Part shown: in pieces, positions 55,567 through 64,000 of the stretch
How the letters are laid out: each line of letters starts with the position of its first letter
Numbering within the stretch: the first letter of the stretch is position 1
Assembly (NCBI GenBank): GCA_013350335.1
Contig: CM023536.1
Location: 10,870,207-10,934,206, forward strand
DNA length: 64,000 nucleotides
DNA from: Chimonanthus salicifolius
Taxonomy: Eukaryota; Streptophyta; Magnoliopsida; Laurales; Calycanthaceae
Direction of reading: 5' to 3'
Program-made: the position numbers and the translations under genes
Notes under the pieces: generated by a model
What the model was told of the DNA's origin: nothing
Database searches by the model: none
Seen by the model: the letters and a program-made list of their open reading frames with translations, nothing else

Positions 55567-55778
55567 TGATGTCCATTTTAAGATGGGCAAAATTTGTTAG
55601 GAGATACGAGATTATTGAAATTTCCATTTTATTCCTACGGATGTAGCGATATGCAGAACACATATATATTTAGTGGCATGTTAACGGTACACCGATACTT
55701 GATGAGTAATATACTGGTAGAAATAAAATGAAAATTTCACTCCATCCCGTATCTTTTAACAAATTTTGCCCTTTAGTC
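55567..55778. mobile_element. MITE, 212 bp, 9-bp ATTCATAAA duplication
   Basis: ATTCATAAA is at 55558-55566 and 55779-55787. The ends pair imperfectly: AAGATGGGCAAAATTTGTTA on the left with the inverse of AACAAATTTTGCCCTTTAG on the right. A 9-bp duplication points to the MULE superfamily. It is related by its ends and interior (TACTTGATGAGT) to the element at 36063. Confidence 0.8.
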
Positions 55779-55787
55779 ATTCATAAA

Positions 55788-56512
55788 AGTTTTCAAAAAG
55801 AATAATAAAAGAGGTAAAAAGGCAAACATTAATTAAACAAATTATCAAATAAAATGCAAAAGGGACAATATAATAGAGTTAAATCTATGCCAAAAGCCAT
55901 CAAATGGACACTTTCTAATTCTATTCTTGTCAAAATAAACTAAAAGCAAGTTTTATAGAATAAGAAGTAAGAAGCTCAAAATTTAAACTCAAAGATACGT
56001 TGCTATTTAGTTTTGTCAAAGTTTGAGTCAAATTAGATTTATATAAACTGAGTTGTTAAAAAAAAAATTACAATGTTCTCTTTTATTCTTTTCAATAATT
56101 AATGGCAGCAGTAGAAATAAAGATTAGATAATTACAATCTAAATGGAGCTAGAGTATTCAAAATATAGGTGTATAAGAATTAGTTTGAAAAAGCTTAATT
56201 AGGTTTTTTGAAAGGTAAAAAAACTTAATTAGTTCAATTTGTATAATTTTTAATTTTTTGGTAAACGTATAATTTTGATTTTGATCTTTGAGGGATCAAA
56301 TGTGATGATTTTTTACAAAAAAAAATTAGAGAAATGAAATAATTTTTTAATACTATAAGTCTATAATATAAGCTGAAGACCTAACCAATTCACTTTTGTG
56401 ATAAATGAGAGAAATCTAAATATATTAAACTTGTGCGGCCTTCAAAAGAATATTTATTAAATTTGTACGATTTGGATTTTTCAGAAATGTATAAACTTAA
56501 ACAAAAAAGTTT
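55788..56512. repeat. Duplicated block before the tRNA
   Basis: No gene. 56215-56480 matches 31480-31800 and 49660-49990. This is the same context that precedes the decayed tRNA copies elsewhere. Confidence 0.55.
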
Positions 56513-56517
56513 AAAAA
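56513..56517 (-). terminator. Pol III terminator of the tRNA
   Basis: TTTTT on the minus strand, eight bases beyond the tRNA 3' end. Confidence 0.7.
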
Positions 56518-56525
56518 TTACAATT

Positions 56526-56596
56526 TGCACCAGCCGGGAATCGAACCCGGGTCTGTACCGTGGCAGGGTACTATTCTACCACTAGACCACTGGTGC
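56526..56596 (-). tRNA. tRNA-Gly (GCC)
   Basis: A 71-base cloverleaf without an intron. Acceptor GCACCAG pairs with (C)TGGTGC and is followed by discriminator A. The anticodon stem GTACC/GGTAC encloses CTGCCAC, anticodon GCC. The T arm is CGGGT/TCGATTC/CCGG, with B box GGTTCGATTCC; the A box region is TGGTCTAGTGG. CCA is not encoded, as expected in eukaryotes. It is the only intact member of at least six related sequences in this window. Confidence 0.95.
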
Positions 56597-56784
56597 TGTG
56601 TTCTTAAGGTGGTGTCATTATTATCTAAGGCTAATGAGAACATTGATACTCACCTTTGCACCACTCTTCTATTAATTTTAATTAAAGACAAATGTCTACA
56701 GAAAGTTCATTTGATTTTAATTAATTTTAAGCGTCATTCACTTTAAATTAAACTCAAATCATATATAACATAAATCTTCATGGG

Positions 56785-56948
56785 TTTCAAAGTCGGAAAG
56801 TGATTGGTGCACCAGAAATAAGTAAAATATTCATTTTGCCCATTTTTTTTAATCCCTCTTTTTTCCCTCTTTCCATTTATTTGGAAAAAATGAGTATTTT
56901 ACTCAATTTTGGTGCACTAAAAATTAAAATGTTGGTGTACAAATCAAT
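56785..56948. mobile_element. MITE, ~164 bp, GATTGGTGCACCA ends
   Basis: The left end, GTGATTGGTGCACCA, pairs with inverted right GATTTGTACACCA. The flanks are TCAAAGTC (56777-56784) and TTAAAGTC (56949-56956). Paralogues near 20920 read GGGTTTTAAAGTCATGC without interruption. The interior is T-rich with ATTTTACTCAATTTTGGTGC inverted repeats. Confidence 0.7.
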
Positions 56949-56956
56949 TTAAAGTC

Positions 56957-57320
56957 ATGCTTTATGTAAATAAAAAACTGGTCAATACATTTTAAATAGA
57001 CAAGTTTTAGATAACTTTCATGTTTTAAATTTATGCAGATTTGTTAGGAAGAGAAGTCTAAGTCATCCATGCATGGCCTTAAAACTGAGCATTTGGTTCT
57101 CTAAGCTTAAAAATAAGGTCACTGAAAAATCATCTCCATTACATTAACGAAGGAAAGTTTTTAAAAAAACTATAAAAGTTTAAAAATAAAAAAATATATT
57201 TAAAGTGATCAAATTAAAAAAAAGAAGAAGTTAAAAACAGCACCATGATTTTGTTTATAACTCATTTTTAAATACAGACATAAATTTATCGATAAAAGTG
57301 AACCTAGCATTGAGGCATGT
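56957..57320. other. AT-rich intergenic sequence
   Basis: Apart from a short stretch continuing the duplicated block (to about 57030), nothing was recognised. Confidence 0.4.
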
Positions 57321-58340
57321 AAATCCAATCTTTTAAGCTCAGAAGTCAGAACTATAAATGTTAGAACTTTTGCATTTCTTTTTTAATTTAATCGAATTTT
57401 AGGTCTGAGGTAAATGAAAAATTGAGGAATTTTTGAAATAAATATTTTTTATTTAATCATTCATATTTTCATGTGATTTTATGTTACATTTTCTATTTTT
57501 TTTTTTCAAAATTTTCATAATTCTTTTTTGTGACATAAAATTTATGGACGAAGTTGTTTGAAATGGGTGTATGTGTTTGAGAATAGTTGATGCAGGGGTA
57601 ATAAAACGCCCATACCGAGCTATCGATGTCTTGGTCGATATCTTAGTATTTCAGATCTCAGCCAATCTCTCTCTCTCTCCTACTTTTTTTGGGCCAAATA
57701 TCGGCCGATTAAATGTGTATCGGCCGATATCGCTCGGCCATATTGGCCGATATCTCTCTAGTACGGCCGATTCGTACCATATCGACCGAGATTTGTAACC
57801 CTGGGTTGATGTAGTATTTAGAACCTTAATGTAGTGAATAAATGTTAGATCTCATTCATTTCTATTTTTAAATTTAATCTAAATTTTTGGTCTAAGGTAA
57901 ATGAAAAAGTAGAGATTTTTGGAAATGAATATTTGTTTTTATTTAATCATTCAATTTTATTCTGTGTATTATATCTTTGACAATGTTTTTTCCAAATTTT
58001 TCATGTTTTTTTTGGTGAAATGAAATTCATTGATGAAGTTGTTTAAAATAGGTGAAATATGTTTGGAAATGGTTGATGTATTATTTAGGATTTTAATATA
58101 GAGTATATATGTTAGATCTCATGCATTTCTATTTTTTTTATTTAAATTAATCCGAATTTGTGGTCTACAGTAAATGGGACTCTTAAATTATTTATTCATT
58201 TGATTTTCCTCATTCTTTTTTAAGTTAAATGGAGGTATTATTTTGTAAGTTACGTACATGAAATTTAAAGTTATTTTATGAAATTTTAAGTGTAACTGAA
58301 GATGTAATATCATTTAGTATTTCAATGTCATTGTATTAAT
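57321..58340. repeat. ~265-bp tandem repeat, about 2.5 units, split by a MITE
   Basis: Units at about 57345-57592, 57806-58075 and 58076-58190 share TTGATGTA(G/T)TATTTAG, TTAGATCTCAT(T/G)CATTTCTAT and GGTCTA(A/C)(G/A)GTAAATG. The MITE at 57593 lies at the junction of the first two. Beyond 58190 the sequence is AT-rich and leads into a transposase start. Confidence 0.65.
57593..57805. mobile_element. hAT-type MITE, 213 bp, ATCGGCC family
   Basis: It starts CAGGGGTAATAAAACGCCC and ends TTTGTAACCCTGG. AGTTGATG (57585-57592) and GGTTGATG (57806-57813) are the 8-bp flanks. The interior has TATCGGCCGAT words four times. Confidence 0.8.
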
Positions 58341-58343
58341 CAT

Positions 58344-59180
58344 TACTTTTAAATGTATTGCAAAGAAATGACACCAAAGATGGATCCAGCACAGAAGTTT
58401 GGTGAGAAGTTGGATGATTCCAACTGCTTTAAGATAAGATGGAAGTTATGTGGGAAAGTAATTACCGTTGGAATAATCCGTTTGAATGAACACATTGCAG
58501 GTAAGCATGGTAACGTGGCTAAATGTCAAAAGACCACAACACAACATGAAAGAATTTATTGAACTATGATAGATATAGCATAGAAGAGAAACAAAAAGTC
58601 ACGGTTGAAGAGGAGGCCGTCTAACATGTGATGGAGAGGGGGATGTGTGGCGGCGTGGGGTGGGTGGCGGAATAAGTGTTTGGCTGTGAACTCGTTGATC
58701 CAAATTATGATGTCAATCTGACATTTGTAGGTCCATTATATCCTTGTTTGGATGGACCGGCTTCGTTGAGACAAAGGAGGATTGATTAGGCCGATAGAGA
58801 TGAGGGCAAGGATGCAATAGAGACTGTGGCAGCTAAATATTTTGTAGATGTACACATAGAGGTTCGAGTTCCTTCTTTTCTGAGGTCTTTCAATTGCCAT
58901 ATCTCTAAACTGTTCGACATGCCAAACTGCGGGAAAACCAGTGAGCGAGGCTACTGATCTGGCGGATCGATGTCTCATTATTCACATGACCACATATACA
59001 GTCCAATGAGTCGTACGGTAGCATGGGTATGCCATATGCGGGTCAACTATCGAATGGGTAAGAAGTCACTGCAACACAGATGACAACGGAACATTAGTTG
59101 GAACACAATGTTTATTATGCATTGGACCCATATTGTTGAGGCGATGGTCTTGATCACACTTATTTGTCAAGCTGGAAGTA
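58344..59180 (+). pseudogene. hAT transposase remnant, BED zinc finger at N-terminus
   Basis: From 58353 the frame reads MTPKMDPAQKFGEKLDD and then KLCGKVITVGIIRLNEHIAG and KHGNVAKC before a stop at 58560. This is the BED-finger start of plant hAT transposases (DPAxKYGEK...CKxCGK...RLKEHLAGKHGNV). The first zinc ligand is lost (WKLC where CKxC is expected), while H-x4-H remains. Downstream, 58740-59180 is GC-richer and may be decayed C-terminal sequence, but no DUF659 or dimerisation motif is readable. It lies 540 bp from a hAT MITE; whether they are related is unknown. Confidence 0.65.
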
Positions 59181-59911
59181 ACCATTATTGGATTACGGGG
59201 GTAACGAATAAACCCTTTTGGTCAAAAACCAGTGCAACGAATAAAAGACAGTAAAAGTAAAGAACAAAAATAATAATAGAGGAAAAAGCTTAACCGGTCA
59301 AACAGGTCAAAATTTTATGATTTGACCATTTTATTTCCATTTGTATTAGACTAGATTCGGAAGCAGTTTACCTTAAACCAACTAAACTCAATTCAAGCTG
59401 GCCGACATTACAGTTGGTTTTTCAAAGCAAAATGACCATGACCAATGTTTTAAAATGTGTACCGTTCAAGGTTCCAATTTAGTCCAATCGAGTCAAATCA
59501 AACCGTACAAAACTGGATTAAATCGTGATTTCAACATGAAATAGTGTGTATACACGCATGCATACATATACACACTGAAAAAACATACAAAATTATGAGT
59601 TTGAAAAGTTTATAATTAATTTCTCAAAAGAAAGTATATTTCTCAATTATATTCTTATCTAGATTAAAAACAAAGCTAATATTTTTTATTTTAAAATTTA
59701 AAAGTTAATGAAGTATAAAAAAATAGATAAAATAAACAAAACTATCCAGTCTGGGTTTTAAAACAGTGCCCATGACTAGAGGTGCAACTTGAGTAAAGAT
59801 TAAGTTAAACTCCAACCGATTCCAATCAAAATATGTGGACTAATCCAACCCATTTAAATTATGGATTTCATTTGCTCAGAAAAAACTTGGCTTACTTTTT
59901 AATTTGGGCCA
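59181..59911. other. AT-rich intergenic sequence
   Basis: No gene, tRNA or element end was recognised. Confidence 0.4.
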
Positions 59912-59931
59912 GGCTAGGGTCATATTTTGTG

Positions 59932-60428
59932 TTTTTTTTTTGAGCAGTAACAAGTATAGATTTATAAGAGAACAAGAAAAAGGATACATGATGGCCAGGG
60001 GTCAAAATCTCAGCCGATATAGCGCATATCGGCCGAGATATCTTAGGATTTCCATGGCCGAGATATCTCGCTAGAGATAAAAAAGTTCAACTGATAAGGC
60101 CGAGATCTCAGCCTATTTTTATTTTTTATTAAAAAAAACAAATATCAGCGTGGGCTCGGTAGATATCTCGGCCAATATTCGTCCAATACGGGTGAATATC
60201 GGCCGATATTTATATTTAATTTTTTTTAAAAAATCCTTTTTCTATTTTTTAAATGATTTTTTAAAAAAAAAAAACCACTGAGATTTTCAAAAAAAAAATG
60301 AGGAGAGAGACAAATTTCAGCCGAGATCAATTCGACCCCTGATGATGGCATTGATGGATCTGAGAGATTAAGACTCAAAGAAAATCAAAGAGAGAAGAAA
60401 GAAAATATAGAATACAACCCACACCAAA
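59932..60428 (-). mobile_element. 5'-truncated LINE insertion with 20-bp target duplication
   Basis: AGGCTAGGGTCATATTTTGT stands on both sides (59912-59931 and 60429-60448), a perfect 20-bp duplication typical of target-primed retroposition. On the minus strand the piece ends GTTACTGCTCAAAAAAAAA, the same tail as the LINE at 14225-14245. Without the nested MITE only about 140 bp of LINE is present. Confidence 0.8.
59996..60341. mobile_element. hAT-type MITE, 346 bp, nested in the LINE piece
   Basis: It starts CAGGGGTCAAAATCTCAGCC and ends, inverted, CAGGGGTCGAATTGATCTCG. ATGATGGC flanks both sides exactly (59988-59995 and 60342-60349). The interior has ATATCGGCCGAGATATC words and A/T runs. 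Confidence 0.9.
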
Positions 60429-60448
60429 AGGCTAGGGTCATATTTTGT

Positions 60449-60904
60449 ATAACCCAATTCACTAGAATTACCCCAATTTTATGTATGAAAATGTTTTAAT
60501 TTGTATGTTTTTCTAGAATTAATTCTTTACCGCGATTATGTTTTAGTGGTGGATGCTTATTTTAATGGATACCTCTTCCCTTGAAGCATACCAATATAAT
60601 ATAATATAACATAAACCCAAATATCTACTTAATTACAGGAGTGACCCATAACCAATTTAACCTAAATCGAATTGGTTAGCCCAAATTAAACATGAGTTGG
60701 GTAATGGGCAGCTAGGAAGAGTGCAAACTATGGACTGGTTGAAAAATAGTGACCCAAATTAAACATGAATGGGTTAAGACTTGATTCTAAACCCAACCCT
60801 ACCCGCTCAAACCGAATAATGACAATGAGCACCGTCTAAATGAAATTAGAAAATAGAAAATGTACTGTCTTGAGTCGTTTAGCCTCTATGTATTTCCAAA
60901 GGAC
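60449..60904. other. AT-rich intergenic sequence
   Basis: A short internal repeat of CCCAAATTAAACATGA(G/A)T (60680 and 60753) is visible. No gene recognised. Confidence 0.4.
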
Positions 60905-60912
60905 GTCTAGCT

Positions 60913-61233
60913 CAGGGGTGAATGGGTTGATAAATTTCTCTCCTTTTTTTTTTAATATGGGTATTTTATTTTTTCTGAATTAAAAAATAAATAAATAACC
61001 TAGAAGGAACCTGATTTTTTTAAAAAAACCGATATCAGCTGAGATATCAACTCAGGCCCACAACCGTTTTGATTTTTTTATTTTTTAGAAGACTGATATT
61101 ATGAATTTCGACCGATATCGACCCGATATGTCGCCCATATTGGTCGAAAAATACGACACAATACGTATCGGCCGATATAAGACGGTGCTGAAAAACCGTA
61201 TTATAAACATCTCGGCCCATATCGTTACCCTTG
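60913..61233. mobile_element. hAT-type MITE, 321 bp, ATCGGCC family
   Basis: GTCTAGCT flanks both sides exactly (60905-60912 and 61234-61241). It starts CAGGGGTGAATGGG and ends GTTACCCTTG. The interior is closely related to 27322-27704 (AACCGATATCAGCTGAGATATC, CCACAACCGTTTTGATTTTT). Confidence 0.85.
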
Positions 61234-61379
61234 GTCTAGCTTGTATTCATGTAGCAGTACGAAATCAAAGAAGGCTGGTTAGGATCCATCCAAGGGCGTG
61301 GGCGTCCACACACCCTATTAATCTAGCACCAACTTGGTACAAGCTCCTGATGAATGATGGAATCAACTAATCATTTTTT

Positions 61380-61642
61380 ATCTTTTTGCGTTTAAAATTG
61401 CAATGCAGCCATTTTGTAGAGACCAAAAATTACATAGCAGTTAGCACAAGAAGGAATTTCTTCTGAATAAAACCATGATTACCAAAATGCAGAAACAAGA
61501 GCATGCATCGTTTGTTTGGTTTGCATGTAATACACACAAATTACATAGCACAGGAAGGAATTTCTTCTGAATAAAACCATGATTACCAAAATGCAGAAAC
61601 AAGAGTGTATCGTTTGTGTAGCTCCCACTGCAAGTTCAAGAA
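61380..61642 (-). other. Candidate 3' UTR with a duplicated segment
   Basis: On the minus strand this follows the stop of the candidate exon below. A ~58-bp segment (GAAGGAATTTCTTCTGAATA...AACAAGAG on the plus strand) occurs at 61449-61500 and 61553-61605, about 105 bp apart. It is assigned to the UTR only because of its position. Confidence 0.35.
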
Positions 61643-61762
61643 TCAGGGCGCGTTGTTTTTGTCAGCGCCTTCATCGAATACACCTGAGGAACCAACACGA
61701 AAATCCAGTTGCTTCTGATGCTTTGATCGACGACGCTTATCAAAATCTTTCCATCCTTCAAA
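61643..61762 (-). CDS. Candidate terminal exon of an unrecognised gene
   Basis: On the minus strand, TTGTTGTCTCTGACAG is a strong acceptor at 61763-61778. It is followed by a 40-codon open stretch that begins FEGWKDFDKRRRSKHQKQLD and ends in TGA at 61643. The stretch is much less AT-rich than its surroundings, as exons are. Basic residues cluster at KRRRSKHQK. No upstream exon could be placed; the gene may extend beyond the window with a large intron, or this may be a relic. Both strands have competing open frames over this segment (61579-61914 plus; 61636-61902 minus), so the strand is not certain. Confidence 0.3.
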   Translation of the reverse strand, partial: FEGWKDFDKRRRSKHQKQLDFRVGSSGVFDEGADKNNAP

Positions 61763-61769
61763 CTGTCAG

Positions 61770-62635
61770 AGACAACAATCATAAACAAGTAGCAATTAAG
61801 ATGTTTCCCTGTGAAGAATGGCTGGCTCAGATAGCGTATGGGGGTGAAGAAGGCATAAAAGATCTGACCCTCATAAAAGAGGAATTTCATGGCATTGATC
61901 ATAGTATAAATTAAAAAAACCCACTCAGGTGGATATCCCAGTCATGCATGGTATCCATGTGGGGCCCATAGGATGATCAATTGAAACTGATTCACACATA
62001 ATTTTATCTATTTATTCAAATTCTGCTAGGGTCGTCGCTTGTTTCTCATCCTAATAGTTGGATCAAATGTGAAACATATAAAAAAATATTTTTACAATTT
62101 GACATTGTCAAGTCAAAACTTAAAACATTTTGGATGACCTGATGCATAGTAGTAAAAGTGCAAGGAGCAATGAAGACACCGAGAGGTCTTGGAGCCCAAG
62201 GAAAAATGCACATATCTAGGCATGAGCCTAATTTTGCTAAATGCATTTATTTAGAGAGTTCAAAACAAAATATAAAACTAATCATCCAAAGCACCAAAAC
62301 ATATTGACAATTGAGCAAACAAGTGGCATTAGAATTTTTAGTTACAAGCATGTAGCACATGCACATTAGAATTTTTAGTTACAATTGAGCTAGCAAGTGC
62401 ATTATACAAGCATGTACTACATGCACATTAGAATTTTTAGTTTGGTACTACAAACAATTACTTTACGTTAACTATAAGTTTACTACTTATTACCAAAAAA
62501 AACCTTAAAAGGCTTATTATGAAAGTAGTTTCTAAAACAACTAGGTGAGGGGGCATAGGCACAAAATACACTAGGTGAGGCACAAAATGGATCTTGAACC
62601 TAGTGAGGGCTTAGGCACATTAAGGCAAACCTTTC
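61770..62635. other. Intergenic; local repeats near 62320-62440
   Basis: ACATTAGAATTTTTAGTT recurs at about 62328, 62364 and 62425 with ACAAGCATGTA between, a small tandem cluster. Nothing else was recognised. Confidence 0.45.
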
Positions 62636-62639
62636 TATG

Positions 62640-63510
62640 ATATGGTGGGACTCAATTTCTACAATATGATAGTGAACTTCGGAGTAGGTGTTTAGAGTGG
62701 GAGTGAGATGGAAGGTGGCTTGGTATACCATTCTCGCTGCTATTCTTTGGTTACTTTGGAAAGCAAGAAATCTAAGAATATTTGAGAACAAATATCGTGA
62801 AGCTACAAAATTTTTTGACAACTAAATGGAGGTTGGGCACTTGGTTACCAGCTAGCAACGAGTTCAAGGATTTCTCCTAGCCAAATTTTTATAGATCTTA
62901 GGGAGGGTGCTTACGAAAGATTGTTAAGAAGAATAGTAGGGTGGAGGTGTGAACACCTCCCCCCAGTTCATTCAAATTTAATGTGGATGGAGTTGTGAGG
63001 GGAAAACCAAGACTAGATGGAATGTTATGGAATGAGGAAGATCTTTGTCAGTTTTTTTTCAGAACTTTTGGGGGTTAGGGATTCATATGAAGCGGAGCTT
63101 TTAGGAATCAAGAAAGCTTTATCTCTATGGGGTAGATATTGGACAAGGGAAATTGGTTGTGGAGGGTGATTTGATTAATGCTCTAAAGTGGGAAAGTGGG
63201 AAAAAGAATCCACCTTGGAGACTTGATTAGTCTCGAGAGAAATCCACAGTATATGATTGTCATTAGATGCCTTTGTGCATGTACAATGTTCAACGAATAG
63301 AGTGGCAAGTTTCTTAGCTAAGCTCTTGGTGAATAGAAATCAGGATTTGTTGGCTATATTTTGATAATTCTTGTTGAGTTGGGATGTTATGTATTTCATC
63401 TTTTGGGTTGTATTTTGTTCACTGGATTGTTGGGTGTATGTCTCTTGTACCCTCTTTGTAATGTTTTTTATTTATATTTATTTATTTTTGTGATTGCTCA
63501 AAAAAAAGAA
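62640..63510 (+). pseudogene. LINE ORF2 C-terminal remnant (linker and RNase H)
   Basis: At 62709-62830 a frame reads KVAWYTILAAILWLLWKARN and continues RIFENKYREA, the zf-RVT/linker region seen between reverse transcriptase and RNase H in plant LINEs. From 62971, FKFNVDGVVRGKPRLDG starts the RNase H domain; later AELLGIKKALSLWG-like and VVEGDLINALKWESG-like pieces are in shifted frames. The 3' end is TGTACCCTCTTTGTAATG, then GATTGCTCAAAAAAAAG at 63491-63507. Many frameshifts; inactive. Confidence 0.7.
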
Positions 63511-63564
63511 AAGAAAAAGAAGATAGTGAACATGATTCCTCAATCCACCCTTCACTTTGTTCAT

Positions 63565-64000
63565 GTTAGGTGGAGCTGAGGGCGATTAGGCAAGCGATCC
63601 ATCTCTGGGCTAGTCTTGGGAATGGCAACCTTATCATCGAAGGCGACTATGCTACTAATGCAATCGCTTGGGCTAGTGGAAAGAAAAAGCCACCCTTGGA
63701 AACTGGTCAACATTGTTAGGAACATTAGGAGTTTGTGTAGGAATGAAGTCATCCGTTTCTTGCATACCGCCCGCTCAACGAACAATGTTGCTTACTTTTT
63801 AGCCAGTGTTGGAGTACAAAAAGCTCAAGCGATTGTGGAAGTCTTACCTCTTCAGTCTACACAGGGAGTAGGGGTTTGAGGGTTGAGTATCTCCCCGTGA
63901 ACCATGTCCTTCAGGATCTCTTAGGTTGTAAGGAGTTTGGGAATTACTGTTGTAACCAGCATAGTACCTTTCTTGTTTTATCTATCTTGCTTTTGTACTT
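63565..64000 (+). pseudogene. Second LINE RNase H remnant, running off the window
   Basis: VELRAIRQAIHLWASLGNGN and LIIEGDYATNAIAWASGKKK are in one frame from about 63570. After a frameshift near 63690, WKLVNIVRNIRSLCRNEVIR and FLHTARSTNNVAYFLASVGV follow. These are the AEL, EGD and RSxNxVAxxLA parts of RNase H. The tail after 63880 reads like LINE 3' sequence. It differs from the copy at 63000, so it represents a separate element. Confidence 0.7.

Noticed and set aside
62046..62246. Minus-strand frame starting MHLAKLGSCLDM
   Set aside because: Isolated, no motif, within AT-rich intergenic sequence with local repeats.

Overview
This is nuclear DNA from a flowering plant. It is strongly AT-rich and has spliced genes with GT..AG introns and TATA boxes, a eukaryotic tRNA-Gly with internal promoter boxes and a pol III T-run, and plant-type TRIM, LTR, LINE, SINE, hAT and MULE elements. 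The species cannot be named from the sequence, and I see no bacterial or organellar gene order.

The core (about 16-53 kb) is a locally duplicated array. The same two-exon gene appears four times on the minus strand: A 17211-18583, B 33154-34550, C 42112-43552 and D 51013-52439. B-C and C-D are spaced about 8.9 kb apart; A-B is about 15.9 kb because mobile elements and extra block copies lie between. In every copy exon 1 is a 30-bp minisatellite that reads as ten-residue SP[SN]PCGGQRR-like repeats, the donor and acceptor are conserved and phase-matched, and exon 2 gives a basic nuclear-localisation-like stretch followed by an acidic region with three copies of an (F/V)DVxDLLR-like motif. I do not recognise the family. 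Copy B has a 4-bp insertion that destroys the third motif.

The AT-rich sequence around the genes is made of repeated blocks, present in different numbers and with different insertions. It includes a decayed tRNA-Gly copy, a LINE RNase H remnant and three tRNA-derived SINE types. Because the blocks are paralogous, the window often holds both an occupied and an empty site for the same insertion, which makes the element ends certain.

Layout: 1-8.4 kb, repeat block interrupted by a minus-strand solo LTR that contains a plus-strand solo LTR. 8.4-16.3 kb, duplicated blocks, a 300-bp tandem-repeat element, a gene fragment after a 25-C tract, a MITE, a LINE remnant and a Ty3 remnant. 16.3-18.8 kb, gene A. 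18.8-31.5 kb, blocks carrying a large foldback transposon, a 1.7-kb nonautonomous LTR element, a complete TRIM, a (TA)37 tract and a hAT element with a captured exon. 31.5-34.8 kb, gene B. 34.8-40.6 kb, blocks. 40.6-43.8 kb, gene C. 43.8-50 kb, blocks. 50-52.7 kb, gene D. 52.7-56.5 kb, a solo TRIM LTR, a second foldback and a MULE-like MITE. 56.5-64 kb, the intact tRNA-Gly, hAT MITEs with 8-bp duplications, a decayed hAT transposase start, a candidate terminal exon and LINE fragments.

Only the four paralogues and the tRNA look like working genes; everything else is repeat-derived or noncoding as far as I can read it.
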